Shown: in pieces, positions 1 to 5,613 of the stretch | Position numbering within the stretch: position 1 is the stretch's first letter | How the letters are laid out: every line of letters begins with the position of its first letter | Assembly (NCBI GenBank): GCA_025455445.1 | Contig: JALOMN010000314.1 | Coordinates: 1 to 6,064 of the forward strand | DNA length: 6,064 bases | DNA from: Cyclobacteriaceae bacterium | GTDB lineage: Bacteria; Bacteroidota; Bacteroidia; Cytophagales; Cyclobacteriaceae | Direction: 5' to 3' | Position numbers and translations under genes: made by a program | The notes under the pieces: generated by a model | The model's input: only the letters and a program-made list of their open reading frames with translations | Database searches by the model: none | Told to the model about the DNA's origin: nothing

Positions 1-2
1 AA

Positions 3-512
3 CTTGCTGCATCTTATGCACACAATGATCCAGCTGGGGCTGGTAAATTCAGCGAAGATTTGTTTGTGGGCGGTGATGGTAAAACTAAAGATAATGGCGG
101 CTGGCAAGGTTGGACTTTCTCAAAAGATTTCGGTACAACTACAATGAGCCCCGTTATTAAAGATGTGTGGGCTAACTATGTGTTTGTTTATAATGCAGCC
201 ACTAAAGTAGGCACTGCTTACCTCAATGGTGAAAAAGTAAAGGAACAGGATTTTGACTTATGGCCTACTGGTGATCCTAAATCATTCGCTACCGGTTTGA
301 GTTATCGCGGTGCGATGCCTGATGTGAAGAATGAATTGGCACTTGGATTTATACAATCACGCGCTGGTTCACTTTGGGATGCAGAGCCTTGGGGTGGTTA
401 TGATCAGCCTGGTGCTAATCACTTCCATGGTTTAATGGATGACTTGATTATCTATAAGAAAGTGCTTACCGCAGGTGAAATTGCTACGATGTATAATTCA
501 GGTAAACCTTAA
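3..512 (+). CDS. LamG/concanavalin-like domain protein, C-terminal part (5' truncated by window edge)
   Basis: The first complete codon is at position 3 and the frame stays open for 169 codons to TAA at 510-512, so the true start lies upstream of the window. The TTG at 60 is internal and not a start. The visible part reads like the second half of a LamG (Laminin_G_3, PF13385) jelly-roll domain: a strand-turn element GTAYLNGEKV, and a terminal HFHGLMDDLIIYKKVLTAGEI segment, which matches the typical G-x-[ILM]-D-[DE] ... Y-x-[KR]-x-L-[ST]-x-x-E-I ending of these domains. Such domains bind or enclose carbohydrate. Many Bacteroidota PULs carry a LamG lipoprotein after the SusC/SusD pair as a surface glycan-binding protein, and the GH144/GH3 genes downstream make that role plausible here. 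This is inference: the signal peptide and N-terminal domains are not visible, and a LamG hydrolase cannot be excluded. Confidence 0.8.
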   Translation, partial: LAASYAHNDPAGAGKFSEDLFVGGDGKTKDNGGWQGWTFSKDFGTTTMSPVIKDVWANYVFVYNAATKVGTAYLNGEKVKEQDFDLWPTGDPKSFATGLSYRGAMPDVKNELALGFIQSRAGSLWDAEPWGGYDQPGANHFHGLMDDLIIYKKVLTAGEIATMYNSGKP

Positions 513-534
513 TTTAGTTTGGTTATTGTTTAAA

Positions 535-564
535 AAGGGGGACTGTTATAGTCCCCCTTATTTT
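535..564 (+). terminator. Intrinsic terminator after the LamG gene
   Basis: A perfect 10-bp stem pairs 535-544 (AAGGGGGACT) with 550-559 (AGTCCCCCTT) around a 5-base loop. It is followed by ATTTT, so the T-run is short. It starts 22 bases after the LamG stop and ends about 17 bases before the GH144 start. No good Bacteroidota promoter (TTTG / TAnnTTTG) was found between it and GH144, so it may act as a partial terminator that lowers enzyme expression relative to the upstream binding proteins. Confidence 0.85.
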
Positions 565-580
565 CATAAAAATATTGCAC

Positions 581-2545
581 ATGAAGCGGCTTTTGATTCC
601 TATTTTATTTCTGATTTTTTTTTCTTGTTCTGATAAATCGGATGACGCTCCTAAACCCACCATGCAACTCAATGAGTTGCGCATCGGCACGTATGTGCTA
701 AACCTTAGCGATCCCACAAAAAATACTACCGCCCCAATCAATCAACCAGTAGCTGGCAATTTTTCAGCTGCCCTGGATGAAGCTTCTGTCAATGAAGCCA
801 TACAATTGAAAATTAAAAATGGAGCAAACGTGCCACTTACTTTCACGTTTCTCGATAACAATAAGACATTCTCCGGATTACCCTCACAGAATCTGGAACC
901 CTTTAAAAATTATGAGTTAATAATCTCTGATAAACTGCGTGGAAAAGAAGGAGAGGTATTTCCCGGAATCACCATAGCCTTTACCACAGTGCCGGGTACA
1001 CTCACCATCACCTCATTAAAAATTGATGGATTTGAAGTATTGAATACGTCACCGGTTACCAATATCAATCAAACATTAAATATAGAAGTCACTTTTTCCG
1101 CTGCCATTAAACCAGAATTTGCTTCTTCAAACTACGTGGTGGTTTCCAACACTGTGAGTGTTCCACTTACCTATACATTGTCGGAGGGAAATACAAAATT
1201 AAAACTCACCTCTACACAGAAACTTCCTTCCATTTCCCGGCATCAGTTATGGTTGTCAAATGAAATAACCGGTATCAATCAGGAAGTATTCAATACTTAT
1301 AATAAGCTGTTTTACACCGTGGTGGATCCCACACCGGTGTTTCCGGTGATATCAGATGACGAACTACTAACTTTGGTGCAGCAGCAAACATTTAAATACT
1401 TCTGGGACTTTGCTCATCCGGCCAGTGGCATGGCACGCGAGCGTAATACTTCCGGTGATCTCGTAACCAGCGGTGGCAGCGGCTTTGGTCTGATGGCGAT
1501 TATTGTAGGCATCGAGCGTGGCTTCATCACCCGCCAGGAAGGTATTCAACGCTTGGATAAAATTTTAACTTTCCTCGAAAAGGCAGATCGCTTTCATGGT
1601 GTGTGGTCACATTGGATCAATGGCAACACCGGTGCCGTGATTCCATTCAGCACAAAAGATAACGGTGGCGATTTGGTGGAGACATCCTTTCTTGTTCAAG
1701 GTCTTATCACGTTTCGTCAATATCTCAATACGGGTGATGCTACTGAAAATAATTTAATTGCCCGCATCAATACGTTGTGGGAAGGAGTGGAGTGGGATTG
1801 GTACCGTAAGAATAATGAAAATGTGCTTTACTGGCATTGGTCGCCCAACTATAACTGGGATATGAACTTTGCTATGTACGGATATTTTGAACAACAGATT
1901 ACTTACTTCCTTGCGGCCGCTTCTCCTACGCACAGCATTCCGAAGATTGTATATACCAATGGATTTGCACGCAACGGTGCGATTGTAAGAAATGACACCT
2001 ATTATGGTATCCCTTTAAAATTAGGCGGATTGTTTCCGCTGTTTTGGGTACACTATTCTTATCTGGGCTTAGACCCACACTTTAGCGATGACTATGCCAA
2101 CTACTGGACACAAAATGTAAATGCATCGCTGATCAACCAGGCATATTGTATCGACAATCCAAAAAAATATGTGGGCTATAGCGATGCGTGCTGGGGTTTA
2201 ACCAGTAGCGATAATCAAAGTGGTTATGATGCACATTCACCTGCCAATGATAAAGGTGTAATTACTCCTACCGCGGCACTTTCTTCCTTCCCATATACAC
2301 CCGTGGAGTCAATGAAAGCGATGAAGTTCTTTTACTATAACCTTGGCACTAAACTCTGGGGCCCTTATGGATTCTATGACTCCTTTAATCTCACCAGTGG
2401 TTGGTATGCAAACTCTTATCTGGCAATTGATCAGGGCCCGATTATCGTGATGATAGAAAACCATCGTACTGGTTTATTGTGGGATTTATTTATGTCGGCA
2501 CCTGAAGTGCAGGCCGCTACCACTAAATTGAATTTTACCTATTAA
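581..2545 (+). CDS. GH144 family beta-1,2-glucanase lipoprotein (PF10091 glucoamylase-like domain)
   Basis: 654 residues from ATG 581. The TTG at 575 would only add Met-His and is rejected because ATG 581 gives a clean signal peptide: MKR, a hydrophobic core, then lipobox FFSC with Cys16. The SDKSDD after the Cys resembles the acidic export signal of Bacteroidota surface lipoproteins. Residues about 30-137 and 140-248 are two related Ig-like (Big_5-like) modules. Residues about 256-648 form the (alpha/alpha)6 PF10091 domain, with the motifs FKYFWDFAHP, KDNGGDLVETSF (Asp364, Glu367) and MYGYFEQQ (Glu437), and a GPYGFYDSFN-type C-terminal segment. From memory, the acidic residues match in spacing those important in the Chitinophaga pinensis beta-1,2-glucanase CpSGL, founder of GH144. 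These enzymes release sophoro-oligosaccharides or sophorose; endo versus exo action cannot be told here. The GH3 gene 12 bases downstream supports this substrate. Older databases label the domain 'glucoamylase', which is misleading. Confidence 0.9.
   Translation: MKRLLIPILFLIFFSCSDKSDDAPKPTMQLNELRIGTYVLNLSDPTKNTTAPINQPVAGNFSAALDEASVNEAIQLKIKNGANVPLTFTFLDNNKTFSGLPSQNLEPFKNYELIISDKLRGKEGEVFPGITIAFTTVPGTLTITSLKIDGFEVLNTSPVTNINQTLNIEVTFSAAIKPEFASSNYVVVSNTVSVPLTYTLSEGNTKLKLTSTQKLPSISRHQLWLSNEITGINQEVFNTYNKLFYTVVDPTPVFPVISDDELLTLVQQQTFKYFWDFAHPASGMARERNTSGDLVTSGGSGFGLMAIIVGIERGFITRQEGIQRLDKILTFLEKADRFHGVWSHWINGNTGAVIPFSTKDNGGDLVETSFLVQGLITFRQYLNTGDATENNLIARINTLWEGVEWDWYRKNNENVLYWHWSPNYNWDMNFAMYGYFEQQITYFLAAASPTHSIPKIVYTNGFARNGAIVRNDTYYGIPLKLGGLFPLFWVHYSYLGLDPHFSDDYANYWTQNVNASLINQAYCIDNPKKYVGYSDACWGLTSSDNQSGYDAHSPANDKGVITPTAALSSFPYTPVESMKAMKFFYYNLGTKLWGPYGFYDSFNLTSGWYANSYLAIDQGPIIVMIENHRTGLLWDLFMSAPEVQAATTKLNFTY
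668..1324 (+). repeat. Two tandem Ig-like modules in the GH144 protein
   Basis: Protein-level repeat at residues about 30-137 (bases 668-991) and 140-248 (998-1324). Matching elements occur in the same order: LRIGTYVLN / LKIDGFEVLN, APINQP / TNINQT, NFSAALDE / TFSAAIKP, VPLTFTF / VPLTYTL, YELIISDKL / HQLWLSNEI, and EVFPGITIAFTTV / EVFNTYNKLFYTVV. The pattern fits Big_5-like (PF13205) beta-sandwich modules, commonly spacers or glycan-contacting domains that hold a catalytic domain away from the membrane. The family name is an inference; the duplication is directly visible. Confidence 0.75.
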
Positions 2546-2557
2546 CCATTTACCTAT

Positions 2558-3553
2558 ATGAAAACGCTTTACGGACTCGCACTGATACTTCTGGCTGTTG
2601 CCTGTGGCAATCCACCTCAGAAAAATCAGTCGAACATTGATGCCCGGGTGGATTCAGTGATGAAGCTGATGACCCTCGATGAAAAAATTGGTCAGCTTAA
2701 TCTTCCTTCTGCAGGCGCATTTACTACCGGTGCGGTAGAGAGTTCTGATATCGCAAAGAAAATTGAAGAAGGTAAAGTGGGCGGACTGTTTAATATTAAA
2801 ACAGTAGCGAACATTAAGGAGATGCAGAAGATTGCCGTAGAAAAAAGCAGACTCAAAATTCCTTTGCTTTTTGGCATGGACGTGATTCATGGTTATGAAT
2901 CAGTGTTTCCGATTCCGTTGGGTTTAAGTTGCAGCTGGGACATGGAATTAATTGAACGAAGTGCCCGCATCGCTGCGATAGAGGCTACGGCACAAGGAAT
3001 CAACTGGACTTTTTCACCCATGCTTGATTTGTCGCGCGATCCACGTTGGGGTCGGGTATCAGAAGGAAATGGTGAAGATCCATTTTTGAGCAGTGCAATT
3101 GCACGCGCAATGATTCGAGGCTATCAGGGTGATGAGTTGAGTGCAAACAATACGATGTTGTCGTGCGTGAAACATTTTGCTCTGTATGGTGCCTCTGAGG
3201 CAGGTCGCGATTACAACACAGTAGACATGAGTCGTCATCGCATGTATAACGAGTATTTTCCTCCCTACAAAGCAGCAGTGGAGGCAGGAGCTGGAAGTTT
3301 CATGGCATCATTCAATGAGATTGATGGCATACCCGCCACCGCAAATAAATGGTTATTAACCGAAGTGCTGCGAAATCAGTGGGGCTTCAATGGGTTTGTG
3401 ATTTCTGATTACACCGGGGTGAGTGAATTGGTTGCGCATGGCATTGGCGATATACAAACTGTTTCTGCAAGAGCCCTGGATGCAGGACTTGATATGGACA
3501 TGGTGAGTGAAGGATTATTGAATACATTGGCACAGTCGGCCGCAGAATTTTAA
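2558..3553 (+). CDS. GH3 beta-glucosidase, N-terminal fragment with catalytic nucleophile
   Basis: 331 residues from ATG 2558, 12 bases after the GH144 stop with no terminator between, so co-transcribed. The signal peptide ends in AVAC (Cys16) and is followed by GNPPQKNQ, without the acidic residues seen in GH144, which suggests a lipoprotein facing the periplasm. The TIM barrel shows MTLDEKIGQLN, FGMDVIHG (Asp109), DPRWGRVSEGNGEDP, CVKHFALYG (Lys205-His206) and GFVISDYTGV, in which Asp284 (bases 3407-3409) is the expected GH3 nucleophile. The frame then reads SAAEF and stops at TAA 3551-3553, just before the last barrel helix. Alone it lacks the acid/base residue and the domain closing the active site, so activity is not expected. 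Confidence 0.85.
   Translation: MKTLYGLALILLAVACGNPPQKNQSNIDARVDSVMKLMTLDEKIGQLNLPSAGAFTTGAVESSDIAKKIEEGKVGGLFNIKTVANIKEMQKIAVEKSRLKIPLLFGMDVIHGYESVFPIPLGLSCSWDMELIERSARIAAIEATAQGINWTFSPMLDLSRDPRWGRVSEGNGEDPFLSSAIARAMIRGYQGDELSANNTMLSCVKHFALYGASEAGRDYNTVDMSRHRMYNEYFPPYKAAVEAGAGSFMASFNEIDGIPATANKWLLTEVLRNQWGFNGFVISDYTGVSELVAHGIGDIQTVSARALDAGLDMDMVSEGLLNTLAQSAAEF
3533..3553 (+). other. Frame-change and deletion junction in the GH3 gene
   Basis: In the upstream frame this reads Q-S-A-A-E-F-stop. In the downstream frame the same bases from 3541 read R-R-I-L. Both readings use GCAGAA at 3542-3547: once as Ala-Glu, as expected before the GKV-type turn in the family, and once inside Arg-Arg-Ile, as expected in the linker helix. 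That is what a deletion between two short direct repeats leaves behind. The original second copy is inferred, not seen. Confidence 0.6.
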
Positions 3554-4791
3554 AAGCTAAATTTCAATTAGGACTGTTTGATGATCCTTACAGGTACTGC
3601 GATGAAAACCGTGAGAAGAACGAAGTGTTTACTGCTGCGAACAGAGCAGAGGCACGCAGCACCGCGGCACAAAGTTTTGTGTTGTTAAAGAATCAGGGCA
3701 ATGTGCTGCCAATCAAAAAATCAGGAACCATTGCATTGGTGGGACCGCTGGCCGATACTCGCGAAAACATGACCGGCACGTGGAGTGTGGCAGCCCGATT
3801 TAAAGAATCAATTTCAGTGCGTGAAGGTCTGCAAAAAGCGGTTGGCAACAATGCGAAAATAGTGTACGCAAAAGGATCCAATCTAACTGCGGATGAAAAA
3901 CTGGAGGCTAACGCTACCATGTTTGGAAAGTCATTGAATCGCGATAAGCGAACAGCAGAAGAGTTGCGTAACGAAGCGGTGCGCATTGCAAAAAGCGCGG
4001 ATGTAATTGTGGCAGCTGTAGGTGAAGCTGCTGAGATGAGCGGTGAGTCATCAAGTCGCACGAATATTGATATTCCTGAAACACAAAGGGAACTGCTCGA
4101 AGCTCTATTGAAAACAGGCAAGCCTGTGGTGTTGGTATTATTTACAGGCCGACCCTTGGCATTAACATGGGAAGAACAACATGTGCCTGCTATTTTGAAT
4201 GTGTGGTTTGGAGGCAGTGAAGCCGGTGATGCTATTGCCGATGTGTTATTTGGCGATGTAAACCCATCCGGAAAATTATCGATGACCTTTCCACAAAATG
4301 TAGGTCAGGTTCCGATTTATTATGCACACAAGAATACCGGCCGCCCGCTTACAGGCCCATGGTTTCAAAAATTTCTAACCAACTATCTTGATGTCTCCAA
4401 CGAGCCACTCTATCCTTTCGGATTTGGGTTAAGTTATACTCAATTTGAGTATAGCGATGTCACGTTGAGTTCAAATGAAATGCCGGCCAATGGAGAATTG
4501 AAAGTGTCTGTTACACTGACAAACAAAGGTGCCCTCGAAGGGAAAGAAGTTGTGCAGTTATATGTGCGTGATGTGGTGGGTTCAGTTACCCGTCCGGTAA
4601 AAGAGTTAAAGGGATTTCAGAAGGTTTCATTAAAGGCAGGAGAATCGAGAGAAGTTACATTTACGCTAACCCCAAATGATCTTGCTTTTTATAACGCAGA
4701 GTTGAAATTTACCACAGAGCCAGGTGAGTTTAAGGTTTTTGTGGGTGGCAACTCTCGTGATGTGAAAGAAGCCACGTTTACGCTTAAATAA
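3541..4791 (+). CDS. GH3 beta-glucosidase, C-terminal fragment with acid/base Glu and Fn3-like domain
   Basis: Homologous sequence begins at 3541 with RRILKAKFQLGLFDDPY, the usual GH3 linker, in a frame without its own ATG. The first start-like codon is GTG 3625, inside the conserved region, and the first internal ATG is about 3769, so independent translation is doubtful. From GTG 3625 there are 388 residues. The GH3_C domain (about 18-240) includes SFVLLKNQGNVLPI, IALVGPLADT and AVGEAAEMSGESSSRT; the Glu of GESSSRT (bases 4045-4047) corresponds to the E. coli BglX acid/base in HEASSRT. Next come GRPLAL, WFGGSEAGDAIADVLFGDVNPSGKL (split here: WFGGSEAGDAIAD then VLFGDVNPSGKL) and LYPFGFGLSYTQF. 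An Fn3-like domain (PF14310) at about 300-376 includes EVVQLYVRD, RPVKELKGF and EPGEFKVFVG. The end is intact and is followed by a terminator. Confidence 0.8.
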   Translation, partial: RRILKAKFQLGLFDDPYRYCDENREKNEVFTAANRAEARSTAAQSFVLLKNQGNVLPIKKSGTIALVGPLADTRENMTGTWSVAARFKESISVREGLQKAVGNNAKIVYAKGSNLTADEKLEANATMFGKSLNRDKRTAEELRNEAVRIAKSADVIVAAVGEAAEMSGESSSRTNIDIPETQRELLEALLKTGKPVVLVLFTGRPLALTWEEQHVPAILNVWFGGSEAGDAIADVLFGDVNPSGKLSMTFPQNVGQVPIYYAHKNTGRPLTGPWFQKFLTNYLDVSNEPLYPFGFGLSYTQFEYSDVTLSSNEMPANGELKVSVTLTNKGALEGKEVVQLYVRDVVGSVTRPVKELKGFQKVSLKAGESREVTFTLTPNDLAFYNAELKFTTEPGEFKVFVGGNSRDVKEATFTLK

Positions 4792-4795
4792 TTAA

Positions 4796-4826
4796 GTTGA
4801 CCTACACCTTGAAGATGTAGGACAAC
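4796..4826 (+). other. Upstream hairpin in the GH3 3' untranslated region
   Basis: GTTG-A-CCTACA (4796-4806) pairs with TGTAGG-A-CAAC (4816-4826), giving 6 bp and 4 bp stems with one A/A mismatch and a 9-base loop. It lies 4 bases after the GH3 stop and 5 bases before the terminator stem. There is no T-run behind it, so it is not itself a terminator; it may protect the 3' end of the mRNA from exonucleases. The function is inferred. Confidence 0.45.
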
Positions 4827-4831
4827 AATTT

Positions 4832-4862
4832 AAAAGTCTTGCGCCTTGCGCAAGACTTTTTT
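4832..4862 (+). terminator. Intrinsic terminator closing the GH144-GH3 unit
   Basis: A perfect 13-bp stem pairs 4832-4844 (AAAAGTCTTGCGC) with 4848-4860 (GCGCAAGACTTTT) around the loop CTT, with a run of six T at 4857-4862. The A-run on the left and T-run on the right make it potentially bidirectional. It separates the glucan genes from the membrane protein gene. Confidence 0.93.
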
Positions 4863-4891
4863 ATGCGCTATTTCTTTTGTCATACCTTTAG
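4860..4891 (+). promoter_or_regulatory. Possible Bacteroidota-type promoter for the TRIC-family gene
   Basis: TACCTTTA at 4883-4890 matches seven of eight positions of the Bacteroidota -7 element TAnnTTTG, 16 bases before ATG 4907. The -33 TTTG element is not clear: only the weak TTATG lies at about the right spacing. A promoter is needed somewhere between the strong terminator (ends 4862) and 4907, which is the main argument for it. Confidence 0.3.
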
Positions 4892-4906
4892 GTAAACATT
4901 TTTTAT

Positions 4907-5569
4907 ATGGATCCCATTCAAATCCCCGATGTAATTGATCGCAATCTCACGGTCACCTTTGCCTACTTCGATCTACTTGCGGTGTTATTGTTTTCGATTT
5001 CGGGATCCATTTCAGCTATTCGCAAAAAGTTTGATTTTATCGGAGTACTTATTGTTGCCTTTTTTTCCAGTGTGGGAGGTGGCTTGATTCGCGATTCAAT
5101 CTTCATACAAAGTGGTCCTCCGCTGGTAGTTACAAATTCCAATTACCTGTTTGTGATCCTGTTGGGATTTTCTGTTTCTATGTTCTTTTACAAGAAGCTT
5201 AGTAAAATGGAAATGACCATCAAGCTGGTCGATGCTATTTCATTGGGGATGTACAGTGTGGTGGGTGCCAGTGCGGCATTGCATGCCAACTTAGTGCCGC
5301 TTGCAGCTGTGTTGATTGGTATGTTCAATGCAGTGGGTGCCGGCTTAATCCGCGATTTATTAACCGGTGAAGTGCCGATGATTTTTAAGCCTGGTCGTTT
5401 TTATGCGGGTGCAGCAATTGTGGGTAGTAGTCTGTTTACGGTTTTGTACGGCTATTTCCAATTAGATGAAACCATTGCCGGATTACTTGCAATCGTTTCT
5501 ACTTTTTTAGTAAGGATACTTTCGGTGCGTTTTGATTGGCGCACGAAGCCTGTATTAAAAGAAGATTGA
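4907..5569 (+). CDS. UPF0126 / TRIC-family inner membrane protein
   Basis: 220 residues from ATG 4907, close to the roughly 205 usual for YicG/YadS-type proteins; the leader is AT-rich with no Shine-Dalgarno. The protein is an internal duplication of three-helix units. The first (about 18-98) has SVGGGLIRDSIF with Arg62-Asp63, the second (about 106-185) has NAVGAGLIRDLLTGEVP with Arg149-Asp150, the two marks being 87 residues apart. A seventh hydrophobic segment lies at about 187-205, followed by a basic/polar tail. This seven-helix plan with glycine-rich kinked helices is that of prokaryotic trimeric intracellular cation (TRIC) channels; some bacterial relatives have been described as small-molecule transporters, so the substrate is open. 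It is flanked by a terminator on the left and a convergent gene on the right, so it is probably transcribed alone and unrelated to glucan use. Confidence 0.88.
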   Translation: MDPIQIPDVIDRNLTVTFAYFDLLAVLLFSISGSISAIRKKFDFIGVLIVAFFSSVGGGLIRDSIFIQSGPPLVVTNSNYLFVILLGFSVSMFFYKKLSKMEMTIKLVDAISLGMYSVVGASAALHANLVPLAAVLIGMFNAVGAGLIRDLLTGEVPMIFKPGRFYAGAAIVGSSLFTVLYGYFQLDETIAGLLAIVSTFLVRILSVRFDWRTKPVLKED

Positions 5570-5579
5570 TAAAGAAGAC

Positions 5580-5609
5580 GGTGTTTACACTTAATAGGGG
5601 TAACACACC
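5580..5609. terminator. Weak inverted repeat between convergent genes (possible terminator)
   Basis: GGTGT-TTAC (5580-5588) pairs with GTAA-C-ACACC (5600-5609), a 9-bp stem with one bulged C and an 11-base loop, placed in the 44-base gap between two convergent genes. On the + strand no T-run follows. On the - strand the next bases read GTCTTCTTTATC, only mildly T-rich. Position argues for a shared terminator; the structure is weak. Confidence 0.35.
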
Positions 5610-5613
5610 TGCA

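Larger units (their letters stand above)
2558..4791 (+). pseudogene. bglX: Broken GH3 beta-glucosidase (BglX-like, probable beta-1,2-glucooligosaccharide hydrolase)
   Basis: Together the two frames encode a complete BglX-type layout: lipoprotein signal, GH3 N-domain (TIM barrel), GH3 C-domain and a C-terminal fibronectin-III-like domain, about 747 residues against about 760-770 usual. The frame moves from 2558 (mod 3 = 2) to the 4791 frame (mod 3 = 1) near 3541-3553. Family members have about 16 residues between the equivalents of Gln326 and the RRILKAKF segment; here only about 5 bases remain, so roughly 43 bases appear lost. Retaining GH3 enzymes hydrolyse terminal non-reducing beta-glucose. 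Beside GH144 the expected substrate is sophorose and longer beta-1,2-glucooligosaccharides, as for characterised Bacteroides GH3 partners, but BglX-like enzymes vary in linkage. The rest of the sequence shows no further decay, so the lesion is recent or an assembly error. Confidence 0.8.

Noticed and set aside
60..512. A complete small gene starting at TTG 60.
   Set aside because: The frame is open upstream to the window edge and the LamG-like sequence is plainly internal, so the gene is truncated by the edge.
575..580. TTG 575 as start of the GH144 gene.
   Set aside because: It adds only Met-His ahead of ATG 581, which begins a normal lipoprotein signal peptide.
523..741. Open frame on the - strand over the terminator and GH144 start.
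   Set aside because: It runs through the terminator hairpin and the GH144 signal peptide and has no recognisable features.
3511..3553. Programmed -1 ribosomal frameshift joining the two GH3 fragments.
   Set aside because: The frames overlap here, but no slippery heptamer is in phase (the codons read gca gaa ttt taa) and no strong downstream structure was seen. A shift would still leave about 14 family residues missing.
3693..4121. Long open frame on the - strand inside the GH3 C-terminal fragment.
   Set aside because: Its product is low-complexity Ser/Ala-rich without family resemblance and lies antisense to well-conserved GH3 sequence.
4792..4906. Riboswitch or small RNA gene in the 115-base gap before the TRIC-family gene.
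   Set aside because: The structure is explained by a hairpin plus a terminator belonging to the upstream unit, and only about 44 bases remain before the start codon.
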